The position numbers were made by a program, and so were the translations under genes. From the NCBI RefSeq assembly GCF_037975245.1, contig NC_092561.1, positions 16,375,001 through 16,439,000 of the forward strand: a DNA stretch of 64,000 bases, given 5' to 3'. The notes below the pieces were generated by a model that made no database searches, was not told where the DNA came from, and worked only from the letters and a program-made list of their open reading frames with translations. The stretch comes from Apostichopus japonicus (taxonomy: Eukaryota; Echinodermata; Holothuroidea; Aspidochirotida; Stichopodidae). This document shows, in pieces, positions 41,331-57,521 of this stretch (position 1 is its first letter; every line of letters starts with the position of its first letter).

Positions 41331-43261
41331 ATTGTTCTTCTCGTGTAGAAGGCTCGACATCCAACGGCTCTTTTAAGGGCCATCCTATATTCCAGAAACG
41401 GCAGACTTATCTCCCCCTCCTCAAACATGCAGTTTCGTTGTCTCTTATTTTAAGTAATCTAACATTGTATCATATATACCTGTTACTCTCAAGCCATTGA
41501 CCGTGTAGTTGATCACGTTCTGGGGCCCGTTTATCGATAATAATAATATTAATAAGTGATATTTATATAGCGCATAATCAGCAAAGCTGCGCCAAAAAAA
41601 GAAAAAAAAAAGAAGTAAAAGCCAAAGGCAACAATATAAAAAAAAAAAAAAAACACACCCGTACTAAACGATACTAAAACGCATATAGTCCAAAACAATT
41701 TAAGAAGCATGTAAATAGATTCAATCATAGTCCAGGTTTAAATATATATAAGTATGAGGAACTATAGTACAGTAAGAGAATTATTGTAAAAGCCTAAATA
41801 CTAAACGATACAAAATAGAGCCCTAAACGTAGTAAATAAATGAAAATTTTTAAATTAAAAAAAAAAAAAAACATTACAGTAAGAGAATTATTACAAAATC
41901 CTAAAACAGATCAAATACCCAATACTGAACGATACAAAATAGAGTCTAAACGTACTAAATAAATGAAAGATAAATATTAAAAAAAATAAAATGTTCAGAA
42001 TTAAGTAACTAGTTCCAAACGTAGTATCTATGCACAATAACAGTTAAAACACAGTCAATCACACAGTAAAAGCGAGTCTAACATAATATGCTTTCAAAGC
42101 AGTTTTTAAAAGTGGTAAGAGAAATGCATACACTCACAGAGTTCGGTATAGGCATTCTGGGAGCGCTGACTGAGAAGGCTCTGTCGCCGGTCTTGCATCT
42201 TGTTCTCTTCTCCTTGAGCAATTCCTGCGATGATGACCGTAGGGTTCTGCTAGGTTTGTACGGTGTAAGGAGACAAGACAGGTATTAGAATCCATAATAA
42301 TCCATAATAAATCCAACAATAACGATAAATAACCTCTAAGTCCTCCCCCACCACACACAAACACTCAATAGTTTCACTTGCGATGATCGCGACATAGCCA
42401 CATATGAAAATCCGCTCTTTAGTAAGACTGACGTTCATTTTTCGCCACTGTCAACTTCTGCACCTTTCTAGCTAATTAGTCTGGAACAATAGCATGCGTG
42501 TTACGTAATCGACTCGCCAAGCCTAGCGAGCTTGGAAAAGTAACTTCCTCGGCTCACATTACCAGTGATCTACCGCGTGAGCCAAATAAAATGCCCGAGG
42601 CAAGGGAAACTGTTCTGGCAGTGGTAAAAAAAGGGCGCATTTTCAAATGATATGTTGTCTCGCATTTGGGACTAATCGTGTAACGGTACAGTCGTGCATG
42701 CATTGTGTTCAATGGACAAGTAGCGATTCGGGAGGGGGGTGGAGGGGTGGGGGAAGTTCGTATTGTCTTGCTTCTTGGGTCGTATGTCTTAGAACTTCAC
42801 TGGTTTGCTGTATTGGTGAACTGGGGGTTGTTGCAGAATTTTATTACGTATAATAACCGACTTCACTTGAGTATAAATAAAAGGAGTTTACCCCTGCTCG
42901 ACCTTCGCAAGAGGTCCTACGGGGGATAATATTGAAGTTTTGTAGAATAGACACTTCTTTTTTTTTCCTAGGGAAAGTTGTCTATATAAACAAACAGGAG
43001 GTCGGAACTGAAGAGCCAATTAGGTAGGGATTACTAAAGGGGGGGGGGGACTTCACTTGAGGGAGGGGGTGGATTTCAATTACGGTGTTTTGAAATTTCT
43101 AGCAAAATTGCCTATGCATATAACTTATTTTGCCCGATGCTGGCGTATACATACACACACACATACATTCACTCACACAAAGAAAAGAATTAAGACGACG
43201 AATTGCATGTTTCGAGGGAGAGGAATGAGTAACTCTCTCTGGGGATATTTGATGGCCCTTA

Positions 43262-43675
<414 letters not shown>

Positions 43676-44371
43676 TCAATGTGTGGCATTATATTAGCGA
43701 TACCGTCAAGCAGGCGATGTTTTGAACGGACGTAAGCGAACTACCCCGATGTCTGCATCAGAACCCGTGGGAATGGAAGCTCGGCGGAGTTTGATGCCGT
43801 TTCTTGTCGTCGTGTGATGTTCTATGTTATGAAATATCGGTGAGGGGTGAATTCGATAAGGCCCAAATTTGTCCCGAATGGTCGAATATTGGCTTCACAC
43901 TGTCATTCCGTTAAAATATCACACGTAAAATTACACTTGACGCTAACTCTGTGTTAGCCTAATCTGACCAATCGACGAAGGTAATGTTCATGAGCGTCAC
44001 AATTGGGGATTGCTGACTGACTGTCAAATGCGAAGCTGGAGGGTTTTCGATAAGAGTTTTCCAACAATTTTTCGTCATTTTAAATGGCAGAAAGTCTAAG
44101 AAATAGATACTTTATGAAAGTGACTACCATTTTCCTGCCCGGCATGAGCAGTTTCGACTACCGTTCGCTTAAATTAGGCTCCTGAAATTTGCCATTGCCG
44201 CTTAGCTAATCAGAACGACTCGCGGCTGTCGCTACTCGGCCAATCAGAATCGAGCACAGGTCGAGTGACGCGATTAGCGGGTTGTTTGAGGGGAGCTGCT
44301 TATAACGTGCGGTTTCTTGTAGTCCGTGCTTCATTACATCTTTGTACTGATAGAACACAGACTGAGAAAAT

Positions 44372-44785
44372 ATGGCTCGTACCAAGCAAACCGCACGTAA
44401 ATCCACTGGAGGAAAGGCTCCACGAAAACAGTGGCAACCAAGGCCGCCCGTAAGAGTGCCCCTGCCACCGGTGGTGTCAAGAAGGCCACATCGTTACAGG
44501 CCAGGAACTGTCGCCCTTCGTGAGATCAGGCGTTACCAGAAGAGTACCGAGCTGCTCATCCGCAAACTGCCCTTCCAGCGTCTCGTAAACTGTGAGAATC
44601 GCCCAGGACTTCAAGACCGAGCTTCGATTCCAGAGCTCCGCAGTCATGGCTCTCCAGGAAGCAGCGAAGCCTACCTCGTCGGCCTCTTCGAAGACACCAA
44701 CCTTTGCGCCATCCACGCCAAGCGTGTCACCATCATGCCCAAGGACATCCAGCTGGCTCGCCGAATCCGAGGCGAACGTGCTTAG
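44372..44785 (+). pseudogene. H3: Histone H3, multiply frameshifted (unit H)
   Basis: 414 bases instead of 411. Four changes: loss of a T near 44431 (after APRKQ), an extra G near 44484, four extra bases around 44587-44596 (in LVREIAQ), and loss of a C near 44661 (in QEASEAY). Frame is lost and regained, so the reading stays open end to end but three internal stretches are wrong, including residues about 20-36 of the tail. The final 40 residues are normal. Stem-loop at 44822-44837. Either a decaying copy or uncorrected read errors. Confidence 0.85.
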
Positions 44786-45040
44786 ATCGTATCTGTCTCC
44801 GACGGATTCTCGAAAACCAACGGCTCTTTTAAGGGCCATCATATCTACCATTTAAAGCAGATCCCTCCGAACATGCAACTTGTCGTCTCATTATTATTAT
44901 TATTTTTTAAATGATTATCATTATTATTGTTATTATTACTTCTATGCTGGGTGGTTGGTGATTCCCTTCGTGCATGATGCAATTCACTAATAAATAATCA
45001 AAGTGAGCTTATCCCTAACTCATAATCATAACCCCTAATC

Positions 45041-45072
<32 letters not shown>

Positions 45073-45575
45073 GATCCTCTATCCTAATCGCCTTTGTATT
45101 ATAAGCGTGTTAACATGGGTTGACACACATCAGCGTGTATGTTAACGATCTCCAATACAAGAGAAGTAAATCTTAAAAACGTAGTAATATCTCTATCGTC
45201 AAAGCACGGATCTTAAATTTAATACCACTGCCATAACAGTTTACCTGCCTCGGGCATTTCAATAGGCTCTCGCAGTAGATCGGGGGAAAATTTGAGCTGA
45301 TGCTCGTTCCCTCGGCTTGGCTTTGCGAATTGATTACGTAACACACCGACAAAAATTTCCAGACTTAATAACATTGAAAGGTGCGAAACGATTAATACTT
45401 GCGGTAGTATATGCCTCGTTAGTTGTTACAAGTTTCAAATTTCTAAGACTATTAATAACAAAGCCTTAGGATCTGACTTAACACCCCCAGATGCATTGCT
45501 ACCAGTAAGGCTCATTGAAGCAGCCAAACACAATATCTATTTTTATTTCAACCCAAAAAGTTACAAAAATTATTC

Positions 45576-45607
<32 letters not shown>

Positions 45608-45850
45608 GTTCCCTTTATCCCCTAATCCAAGATATCTTGCTAAATACTTAATCATAAAACCTGCGGCCAAAATCATGTGAAAAGTTCCCTACATACATTA
45701 TATATATTTTTTTTAATTTTTTTTTTTATGGGATGTTAGTTTTCTGTCCAGCAGGAGTTTTCAATCAAATCTTGGGGTTTCTGACCTTTGGTTTTGGCTG
45801 AGGGTCCGAAGCCCCACGATTATTGGGGTTGCAGCTAGCTGATACATCTA

Positions 45851-46364
<514 letters not shown>

Positions 46365-46728
46365 GATGAAGTAAATTTGGGTATGTTTTCGACTTGAAAC
46401 GAATCAAAGAAATGATTTGCCTGCCGGAAAGCTCTCATTCAAGTAGTCCGGACTCTAAAGCTACAGCACAGTGCCCTTATGAGGGGATTCTATGCCACCC
46501 TTTGCCCTGATCGTACAATGCGTGAAAGAATTAAGAAAAGCTTCCGCATTGTGATTGGCCAGCTCGTGTGTGCTGTGCAATGCATAGCACGTGCTTTGTC
46601 AATATGGGAAGTTTTTCTGCTTCGCTGAAGTGATATCAAATCTGTCATAAATACATTTCGCAGCGTGGAGGACACTCATTCATTCATCGCTTTACTTACC
46701 GTATCGCAACGAAAACTTCACGTCCAAA

Positions 46729-47100
46729 ATGGCACCAAAAGCTGCAGGAAAGGGAGCAAAGAAGGCCGCCAAGTCCAAGGCACCTCGCAACCCAGGAGAC
46801 AAGAAGAGGCGAAGGACCAGGCGTGAGACTTACAGTATCTACATCTACAAAGTCATGAAGCAGGTCCACCCAGACACCGGTATCTCTAGCCGTGCTATGT
46901 CTATCATGAACAGCTTCGTGAACGACATCTTCGAGCGTATCGCCGCCGAAGCTTCCCGTTTGGCCCACTACAACAGGAAGTCCACCATCACCAGTCGGGA
47001 GGTCCAGACCGCCGTCAGACTGTTGCTGCCTGGTGAGCTCGCCAAGCATGCCGTCTCAGAGGGTACCAAGGCTGTCACCAAGTACACCACCTCCAAGTAG
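46729..47100 (+). CDS. H2B: Histone H2B, intact (unit H)
   Basis: The only undamaged gene of unit H, 123 residues, identical protein. Its flanks from about 46200 to 47330 have only a few substitutions (for example 46491 and 46682) and no indels. That contrasts sharply with both sides and could mark a gene-conversion tract or better read coverage. Stem-loop at 47136-47151. Confidence 0.96.
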   Translation: MAPKAAGKGAKKAAKSKAPRNPGDKKRRRTRRETYSIYIYKVMKQVHPDTGISSRAMSIMNSFVNDIFERIAAEASRLAHYNRKSTITSREVQTAVRLLLPGELAKHAVSEGTKAVTKYTTSK

Positions 47101-48289
47101 ATTGTTCTTCTCGTGTAGAAGGCTCGACATCCAACGGCTCTTTTAAGGGCCATCCTATATTCCAGAAACGGCAGACTTATCTCCCCCTCCTCAAACATGC
47201 AGTTTCGTTGTCTCTTATTTTAAGTAATCTAACATTGTATCATATATACCTGTTACTCTCAAGCCATTGACCGTGTAGTTGATCACGTTCTGGGGCCCGT
47301 TTATCGATAATAATAATATTAATAAGTGATATTTATGTAGCGCATAATCAGCAAAGCTGCGCAAAAAAAAAAGAAAAAAAGTAAAAGCCAAAGGCAACAA
47401 TATAAAAAAAACACACCCGTACTAAACGATACTAAAACGCATATACTCCAAAACAATTCAGAAGCATGTAAATAGATTCAATCATAGTCAGGTTTAAATA
47501 TATATAAGTATGAGGAACTATAGTACAGTAAGAGAATTATTGTAAAAGCCTAAATACTAAACGATACAAAATAGAGCCCTAAACGTAGTAAATAAATGAA
47601 AATTTTTAAATTACAAAAAAAAAAATACATTACAGTATGAGAATTATTACAAAATCCTAAAACAGATCAAATACCCAATACTAAACGATACAAAATAGAG
47701 TCTAAACGTACTAAATAAATGAAAGATAGATATTAAAAAAAATCAAATGTTCAGAATTAAGTAACTAGTTCCAAACGTAGTATCTATGCACAATGACAGT
47801 TAAAACACAGTCAATCACACAGTAAAAGCGAGTCGAACATAATATGCTTTCAAAGCAGTTTTTAAAAGTGGTAAGAGAAATGCATACACTCACAGAGTTC
47901 GGTATAGGCATTCTGGGAGCGCTGACCTGAGAAGGCTCTGTCGCCGGTCTTGCATCTTGTTCTCTTCTCCTTGAGCAATTCCTGCGATGATGACCGTAGG
48001 GTTCTGCTAGGTTTGTACGGTGTAAGGAGACAAGACAGGCAGGTATTAGAATCCATAATAATCCATAATAAATCCAACAATAACGATAAATAACCTCTAG
48101 GTCCTCCCCCACCACACACATACACTGAATAGTTTCACTTGCGATGATCGCGACATAGCCACATATGAAAATCCGCCTCTTTAGTAAGACTGACGTTCAT
48201 TTTCGCCACTGTCAACTTCTGCACCTTTCTAGCTAATTAGTCTGGAACAATAGCATGCGTGTTACGTAATCGACTCGCCAAGCCTAGCG

Positions 48290-48300
48290 AAGGGAACGAG
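48290..48300 (+). other. Retained 9-base segment in unit H spacer element
   Basis: Within the plus-strand 165-bp element, unit H has AGGGAACGA between GCGA and GCTTGG, absent from every other unit. The minus-strand copy of the element in all units has the matching GAGGGAACGAG at this place, so unit H keeps the older form. Confidence 0.7.
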
Positions 48301-49069
48301 CTTGGAAAAGTAACTTACATTACCAGTGATCTACCGCGTGAGCCAAATAAAATGCCCGAGGCAAGGGAAACTGTTCTGGCAGTGGTAAAAAAAGGGCGCA
48401 TTTTCAAATGATATGTTGTCTCGCATTTGGGACTAATCGTGTAACGGTACAGTCGTGCATGCATTGTGTTCAATGGACAAGTAGCGATTCGGGAGGGGGG
48501 TGGAGGGGTGGGGGAAGTTCGTATTGTCTTGCTTCTTGGGTCGTATGTCTTAGAACTTCACTGGTTTGCTGTATTGGTGAACTGGGGGTTGTTGCAGAAT
48601 TTTATTACGTATAATAACCGACTTCACTTGAGTATAAATAAAAGGAGTTTACCCCTGCTCGACCTTCGCAAGAGGTCCTACGGGGGATAATATTGAAGTT
48701 TTGTAGAATAGACACTTCTTTTTTTTTCCTAGGGAAAGTTGTCTATATAAACAAACAGGAGGTCGGAACTGAAGAGCCAATTAGGTAGGGATTACTAAAG
48801 GGGGGGGGGGACTTCACTTGAGGGAGGGGGTGGATTTCAATTACGGTGTTTTGAAATTTCTAGCAAAATTGCCTATGCATATAACTTATTTTGCCCGATG
48901 CTGGCGTATACATACACACACACATACATTCACTCACACAAAGAAAAGAATTAAGACGACGAATTGCATGTTTCGAGGGAGAGGAATGAGTAACTCTCTC
49001 TGGGGATATTTGATGGCCCTTAAAAGAGCCGTTGGATTTCGATTCGTCTTCGTGACAGGAAAGATGCAT

Positions 49070-49411
<342 letters not shown>

Positions 49412-50123
49412 TCACAGTAAAATGTAGAAAGTCCCTCAATGTGTGGCATTATATTAGCGATACCCGTCAAGCAGGCGATGTTTTGAACGGACGTAAGCGA
49501 ACTACCCCGATGTCTGCATCAGAACCCGTGGGAATGGAAGCTCGGCGGAGTTTGATGCCGTTTCTTGTTCGTCGTGTGATGTTCTATGTTATGAAATATC
49601 GGTGAGGGGTGAATTCGATAAGGCCAAATTTGTCCCGAATGGTCGAATATTGGCTTCACCCTGTCATTCCGTTAAAATATCACACGTAAAATTACACTTG
49701 ACGCTAACTCTGTGTTAGCCTAATCTGACCAATCGACGAAGGTAATGTTCATGACGTCACAATTGGGGATTGCTGACTGACTGTCAAATGCGAAGCTGGA
49801 GGGTTTTCGATAAGAGTTTTCAACAATTTTTCGTCATTTTAAATGGCAGAAAGTCTAAGAAATAGATACTTTATGAAAGTGACTACCATTTTCCTGCCCG
49901 GCATGAGCAGTTTCGACTACCGTTCGCTTAAATTAGGCTCCTGAAATTTGCCATTGCCGCTTAGCTAATCAGAACGACTCGCGGCTGTCGCACTCGGCCA
50001 ATCAGAATCGAGCACAGGTCGAGTGACGCGATTAGCGGGTTGTTTGAGGGGAGCTGCTTATAACGTGCGGTTTCTTGTAGTCCGTGCTTCATTACATCTT
50101 TGTACTGATAGAACACAGACTGA

Positions 50124-50540
<417 letters not shown>

Positions 50541-51731
50541 ATCGTATCTGTCTCCGACGGATTCTCGAAAACCAACGGCTCTTTTAAGGGCCATCATATC
50601 TACCAGTTAAAGCAGATTTTTCTCTCCCTCCGAACATGCAACTTGTCGTCTCATTATTATTTTTTTTTTTTTTTTTTTTTTTTTAATGATTATCATTATT
50701 ATTGTAATTATTACTTCTATGCTGGGTGGTTGGTGATTCCCTTCGTGCATGATGCAATTCACTAATCAATAATCAAAGTGAGCTTATCCCTAACTCATAA
50801 TCATAACCCCTAATCCACACACACACACACTCTATCCTAATCGCCTTGGTATTATAAGCGTGTTAACATGGGTTGACACACATCAGCGTGTATGTTAACG
50901 ATCTCCAATACAAGAGAAGTAAATCTTAAAAACGTAGTAATATCTCTATCGTTCAAAGCACGGAAGATCTTAAATTTAATACCACTGCCATAACAGTTTA
51001 CCTGCCTCGGGCATTTCAATAGGCTCTCGCAGTAGATCGGGGGAAAATTTGAGCTGATGCTCGTTCCCTCGGCTTGGCTTTGCGAATTGATTACGTAACA
51101 CACCGACTAAAATTTCCAGACTTAATAACATTGAAAGGTGCGAAACGATTAATACTTGCGGTAGTATATGCCTCGTTAGTTGTTACAAGTTTCAAATTTC
51201 TAAGACTATTAATAATAAAGCCCTTAGGATCTGACTTAACACCCCAGATGCATTGCTACCAGTAAGCTCATTGAAGCAGCAAAACTCAATATCTATTTTT
51301 ATTTCAAACCCCAAAAGTTACAAAAATTATTAATAAATAATAATAATAATAATAAGTTCCCTTTATCCCTAATCCAAGATCTCTTGCTAAATACTTAATT
51401 CATAAAACCTGCGGCCAAAATCATGTGAAAAGTTCCCTACATACATTATATATAGTTTTTTAATTTTTTTTATTTTATGGGATGTTAGATTTCTGTCCAG
51501 CAGGAGTTTTCACTCAAATCTTGGGGTTTCTGACCTTTGGTTTTTGGCTGAGGGTCCGAAGCCCCACGATTATTAGGGTTGCAGCTAGCTGATACATCTA
51601 ACTTAAAAGGAGAAATAAGACACTGACGCAAGCATGTTTGAGGAGAGGAATGAGTATGTCTTTCTGGGTGATTTGATGGCCCTTAAAAGAGCCGTTGGTA
51701 ATCGATGGGCGATTGCAATGCAACCTCCCCT

Positions 51732-52111
51732 TTAAGCCTTCTTGCCTCCGGATGTCTTCTTGGGTAGAAGGACAGCCTGGATGTTTGGAAGAACACCTCC
51801 CTGGGCGATGGTGACTCCGCTCAAGAGTTTGTTCAACTCCTCGTCGTTTCGGATGGCGAGTTGGAGATGACGGGGGATGATCCTGGTCTTCTTGTTGTCA
51901 CGTGCAGCGTTACCGGCCAATTCCAAGATCTCGGCGGCGAGGTATTCTAGTACGGCAGCCAGTAGACGGGTGCGCCAGCGCCGATCCTCTGGGCGTAATT
52001 TCCTCTTCGCAGGAACCTGTGTACACGACCTACTGGGAATTGAAGCCCTGCTCTTGCAGATCGACTCTTGGCCTTTGCCCTGGCCTTACCACCTTTGCCC
52101 CTGCCAGTCAT
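51732..52111 (-). pseudogene. H2A: Histone H2A, one-base deletion (unit I)
   Basis: 380 bases instead of 381. A G is missing at about 51961 (GCCAGTAGACG for GCCAGGTAGACG), shifting the frame after APVY near residue 49, so no full H2A is made as written. Everything else matches the intact copies, and the stem-loop at 51678-51693 is normal. The absence of substitutions and closeness to a gap point to an assembly error. Confidence 0.85.
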
Positions 52112-52475
52112 GATGAAGTAAATTTGGTATGTTTTCGACTTGAAACGAATCAAAGAAATGATTTGCCTGCCGGAAAGCTCTCATTCAAGTAGTCCGGACT
52201 CTAAAGCTACAGCACAGTGCCCTTATGAGGGGATTCTTTGCCACCCTTTGCCCTGATCGTACAATGCGTGAAAGAATTAAGAAAAGCTTCCGCATTGTGA
52301 TTGGCCAGCTCGTGTGTGCTGTGCAATGCATAAGCACGTGCTTTGTCAATATGGGAAGTTTTTCTGCTTCGCTGAAGTGATATCAAATCTGTCATAAATA
52401 CATTTCGCAGCGTGGAGGACACTCATTCACTCATCGCTTTACTTACCGTATCGCAACGAAAACTTCACGTCCAAA

Positions 52476-52849
52476 ATGGCACCCAAAAGCTGCAGGAAAG
52501 GGAGCAAAGAAGGCCGCCAAGTCCAAGGCACCTCGCAACCCAGGAGACAAGAAGAGGCGAAGGACCAGGCGTGAGACTTACAGTATCTACATCTACAAAG
52601 TCATGAAGCAGGTCCACCCAGACACCGGTATCTCTAGCCGTGCTATGTCTATCATGAACAGCTTCGTGAACGACATCTTCGAGCGTATCGCCGCCGAAGC
52701 TTCCCGTTTGGCCCACTACAACAGGAAGTCCACCATCACCAGTCGGGAGGTCCAGACCGCCGTCAGACTGTTGCTGCCTGGTGAGCTCGCCAAGCATGCC
52801 GTCTCAGAGGGTACCAAGGCTGTCACCAAGTACACCCACCTCCAAGTAG
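52476..52849 (+). pseudogene. H2B: Histone H2B, two one-base insertions (unit I)
   Basis: 374 bases instead of 372. An extra C at about 52482-52484 shifts the frame after the third codon, and an extra C at about 52835 (ACACCCACC) shifts it again four codons from the end. Between them the H2B codons are intact in the second frame; an in-frame Met at 52603 begins at KVMKQ. Stem-loop at 52885-52900. Both insertions extend C runs, typical of consensus errors. Confidence 0.85.
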
Positions 52850-53809
52850 ATTGTTCTTCTCGTGTAGAAGGCTCGACATCCAACGGCTCTTTTAAGGGCC
52901 ATCCTATATTCCAGAAACGGCAGACTTATCTCCCCCTCCTCAAACATGCAGTTTCGTTGTCTCTTATTTTAAGTAATCTAACATTGTATCATATATACCT
53001 GTTACTCTCAAGCCATTGACCGTGTAGTTGATCACGTTCTGGGGCCCGTTTATCGATAATAATAATATTAATAAGTGATATTTATATAGCGCATAATCAG
53101 CAAAGCTGCGCCAAAAAAAGAAAAAAAAAAGAAGTAAAAGCCAAAGGCAACAATATAAAAAAAAAAAAAAAACACACCCGTACTAAACGATACTAAAACG
53201 CATATAGTCCAAAACAATTTAAGAAGCATGTAAATAGATTCAATCATAGTCCAGGTTTAAATATATATAAGTATGAGGAACTATAGTACAGTAAGAGAAT
53301 TATTGTAAAAGCCTAAATACTAAACGATACAAAATAGAGCCCTAAACGTAGTAAATAAATGAAAATTTTTAAATTAAAAAAAAAAAAAAAACATTACAGT
53401 AAGAGAATTATTACAAAATCCTAAAACAGATCAAATACCCAATACTGAACGATACAAAATAGAGTCTAAACGTACTAAATAAATGAAAGATAAATATTAA
53501 AAAAATAAAATGTTCAGAATTAAGTAACTAGTTCCAAACGTAGTATCTATGCACAATAACAGTTAAAACACAGTCAATCACACAGTAAAAGCGAGTCTAA
53601 CATAATATGCTTCAAAGCAGTTTTTAAAAGTGGTAAGAGAAATGCATACACTCACAGAGTTCGGTATAGGCATTCTGGGAGCGCTGACTGAGAAGGCTCT
53701 GTCGCCGGTCTTGCATCTTGTTCTCTTCTCCTTGAGCAATTCCTGCGATGATGACCGTAGGGTTCTGCTAGGTTTGTACGGTGTAAGGAGACAAGACAGG
53801 TATTAGAAT

Positions 53810-53909
53810 NNNNNNNNNNNNNNNNNNNNNNNNNNNNNNNNNNNNNNNNNNNNNNNNNNNNNNNNNNNNNNNNNNNNNNNNNNNNNNNNNNNNNNNNNNN
53901 NNNNNNNNN
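53810..53909. other. Assembly gap (100 N)
   Basis: The left flank is in the H2B/H4 spacer (TATTAGAAT) and the right flank inside H4 (GGAGATACG). In units E-F these points (30773 and 31958) are separated by 1184 bp. Filling that in makes the I-to-J H3 distance 5756 bp, one normal unit. The hidden part would include the G-rich tract, orphan TATA and the 3' half of H4. Confidence 0.9.
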
Positions 53910-54083
<174 letters not shown>

Positions 54084-54795
54084 TCACAGTAAAATGTAGA
54101 AAGTCCCTCAATGTGTGGCATTATATTAGCGATACCCGTCAAGCAGGCGATGTTTTGAACGGACGTAAGCGAACTACCCCGATGTCTGCATCAGAACCCG
54201 TGGGAATGGAAGCTCGGCGGAGTTTGATGCCGTTTCTTGTTCGTCGTGTGATGTTCTATGTTATGAAATATCGGTGAGGGGTGAATTCGATAAGGCCAAA
54301 TTTGTCCCGAATGGTCGAATATTGGCTTCACCCTGTCATTCCGTTAAAATATCACACGTAAAATTACACTTGACGCTAACTCTGTGTTAGCCTAATCTGA
54401 CCAATCGACGAAGGTAATGTTCATGACGTCACAATTGGGGATTGCTGACTGACTGTCAAATGCGAAGCTGGAGGGTTTTCGATAAGAGTTTTCAACAATT
54501 TTTCGTCATTTTAAATGGCAGAAAGTCTAAGAAATAGATACTTTATGAAAGTGACTACCATTTTCCTGCCCGGCATGAGCAGTTTCGACTACCGTTCGCT
54601 TAAATTAGGCTCCTGAAATTTGCCATTGCCGCTTAGCTAATCAGAACGACTCGCGGCTGTCGCACTCGGCCAATCAGAATCGAGCACAGGTCGAGTGACG
54701 CGATTAGCGGGTTGTTTGAGGGGAGCTGCTTATAACGTGCGGTTTCTTGTAGTCCGTGCTTCATTACATCTTTGTACTGATAGAACACAGACTGA

Positions 54796-55212
<417 letters not shown>

Positions 55213-56404
55213 ATCGTATCTGTCTCCGACGGATTCTCGAAAACCAACGGCTCTTTTAAGGGCCATCATATCTACCAGTTAAAGCAGATTTTTCTCTCCC
55301 TCCGAACATGCAACTTGTCGTCTCATTATTATTTTTTTTTTTTTTTTTTTTTTTTTAATGATTATCATTATTATTGTAATTATTACTTCTATGCTGGGTG
55401 GTTGGTGATTCCCTTCGTGCATGATGCAATTCACTAATCAATAATCAAAGTGAGCTTATCCCTAACTCATAATCATAACCCCTAATCCACACACACACAC
55501 ACTCTATCCTAATCGCCTTGGTATTATAAGCGTGTTAACATGGGTTGACACACATCAGCGTGTATGTTAACGATCTCCAATACAAGAGAAGTAAATCTTA
55601 AAAACGTAGTAATATCTCTATCGTTCAAAGCACGGAAGATCTTAAATTTAATACCACTGCCATAACAGTTTACCTGCCTCGGGCATTTCAATAGGCTCTC
55701 GCAGTAGATCGGGGGAAAATTTGAGCTGATGCTCGTTCCCTCGGCTTGGCTTTGCGAATTGATTACGTAACACACCGACTAAAATTTCCAGACTTAATAA
55801 CATTGAAAGGTGCGAAACGATTAATACTTGCGGTAGTATATGCCTCGTTAGTTGTTACAAGTTTCAAATTTCTAAGACTATTAATAATAAAGCCCTTAGG
55901 ATCTGACTTAACACCCCAGATGCATTGCTACCAGTAAGCTCATTGAAGCAGCAAAACTCAATATCTATTTTTATTTCAAACCCCAAAAGTTACAAAAATT
56001 ATTAATAAATAATAATAATAATAATAAGTTCCCTTTATCCCCTAATCCAAGATCTCTTGCTAAATACTTAATTCATAAAACCTGCGGCCAAAATCATGTG
56101 AAAAGTTCCCTACATACATTATATATAGTTTTTTAATTTTTTTTATTTTATGGGATGTTAGATTTCTGTCCAGCAGGAGTTTTCACTCAAATCTTGGGGT
56201 TTCTGACCTTTGGTTTTTGGCTGAGGGTCCGAAGCCCCACGATTATTAGGGTTGCAGCTAGCTGATACATCTAACTTAAAAGGAGAAATAAGACACTGAC
56301 GCAAGCATGTTTGAGGAGAGGAATGAGTATGTCTTTCTGGGTGATTTGATGGCCCTTAAAAGAGCCGTTGGTAATCGATGGGCGATTGCAATGCAACCTC
56401 CCCT

Positions 56405-56785
56405 TTAAGCCTTCTTGCCTCCGGATGTCTTCTTGGGTAGAAGGACAGCCTGGATGTTTGGAAGAACACCTCCCTGGGCGATGGTGACTCCGCTCAAGAG
56501 TTTGTTCAACTCCTCGTCGTTTCGGATGGCGAGTTGGAGATGACGGGGGATGATCCTGGTCTTCTTGTTGTCACGTGCAGCGTTACCGGCCAATTCCAAG
56601 ATCTCGGCGGCGAGGTATTCTAGTACGGCAGCCAGGTAGACGGGTGCGCCAGCGCCGATCCTCTGGGCGTAATTTCCTCTTCGCAGGAACCTGTGTACAC
56701 GACCTACTGGGAATTGAAGCCCTGCTCTTGCAGATCGACTCTTGGCCTTTGCCCTGGCCTTACCACCTTTGCCCCTGCCAGTCAT
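56405..56785 (-). CDS. H2A: Histone H2A (unit J)
   Basis: Complete H2A of 126 residues. Stem-loop at 56351-56366 on the minus strand. Confidence 0.98.
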   Translation of the reverse strand: MTGRGKGGKARAKAKSRSARAGLQFPVGRVHRFLRRGNYAQRIGAGAPVYLAAVLEYLAAEILELAGNAARDNKKTRIIPRHLQLAIRNDEELNKLLSGVTIAQGGVLPNIQAVLLPKKTSGGKKA

Positions 56786-57149
56786 GATGAAGTAAATTTG
56801 GGTATGTTTTCGACTTGAAACGAATCAAAGAAATGATTTGCCTGCCGGAAAGCTCTCATTCAAGTAGTCCGGACTCTAAAGCTACAGCACAGTGCCCTTA
56901 TGAGGGGATTCTTTGCCACCCTTTGCCCTGATCGTACAATGCGTGAAAGAATTAAGAAAAGCTTCCGCATTGTGATTGGCCAGCTCGTGTGTGCTGTGCA
57001 ATGCATAGCACGTGCTTTGTCAATATGGGAAGTTTTTCTGCTTCGCTGAAGTGATATCAAATCTGTCATAAATACATTTCGCAGCGTGGAGGACACTCAT
57101 TCACTCATCGCTTTACTTACCGTATCGCAACGAAAACTTCACGTCCAAA

Positions 57150-57521
57150 ATGGCACCAAAAGCTGCAGGAAAGGGAGCAAAGAAGGCCGCCAAGTCCAAG
57201 GCACCTCGCAACCCAGGAGACAAGAAGAGGCGAAGGACCAGGCGTGAGACTTACAGTATCTACATCTACAAAGTCATGAAGCAGGTCCACCCAGACACCG
57301 GTATCTCTAGCCGTGCTATGTCTATCATGAACAGCTTCGTGAACGACATCTTCGAGCGTATCGCCGCCGAAGCTTCCCGTTTGGCCCACTACAACAGGAA
57401 GTCCACCATCACCAGTCGGGAGGTCCAGACCGCCGTCAGACTGTTGCTGCCTGGTGAGCTCGCCAAGCATGCCGTCTCAGAGGGTACCAAGGCTGTCACC
57501 AAGTACACCACCTCCAAGTAG
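57150..57521 (+). CDS. H2B: Histone H2B (unit J)
   Basis: Complete H2B of 123 residues. Stem-loop at 57557-57572. Confidence 0.98.
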   Translation: MAPKAAGKGAKKAAKSKAPRNPGDKKRRRTRRETYSIYIYKVMKQVHPDTGISSRAMSIMNSFVNDIFERIAAEASRLAHYNRKSTITSREVQTAVRLLLPGELAKHAVSEGTKAVTKYTTSK

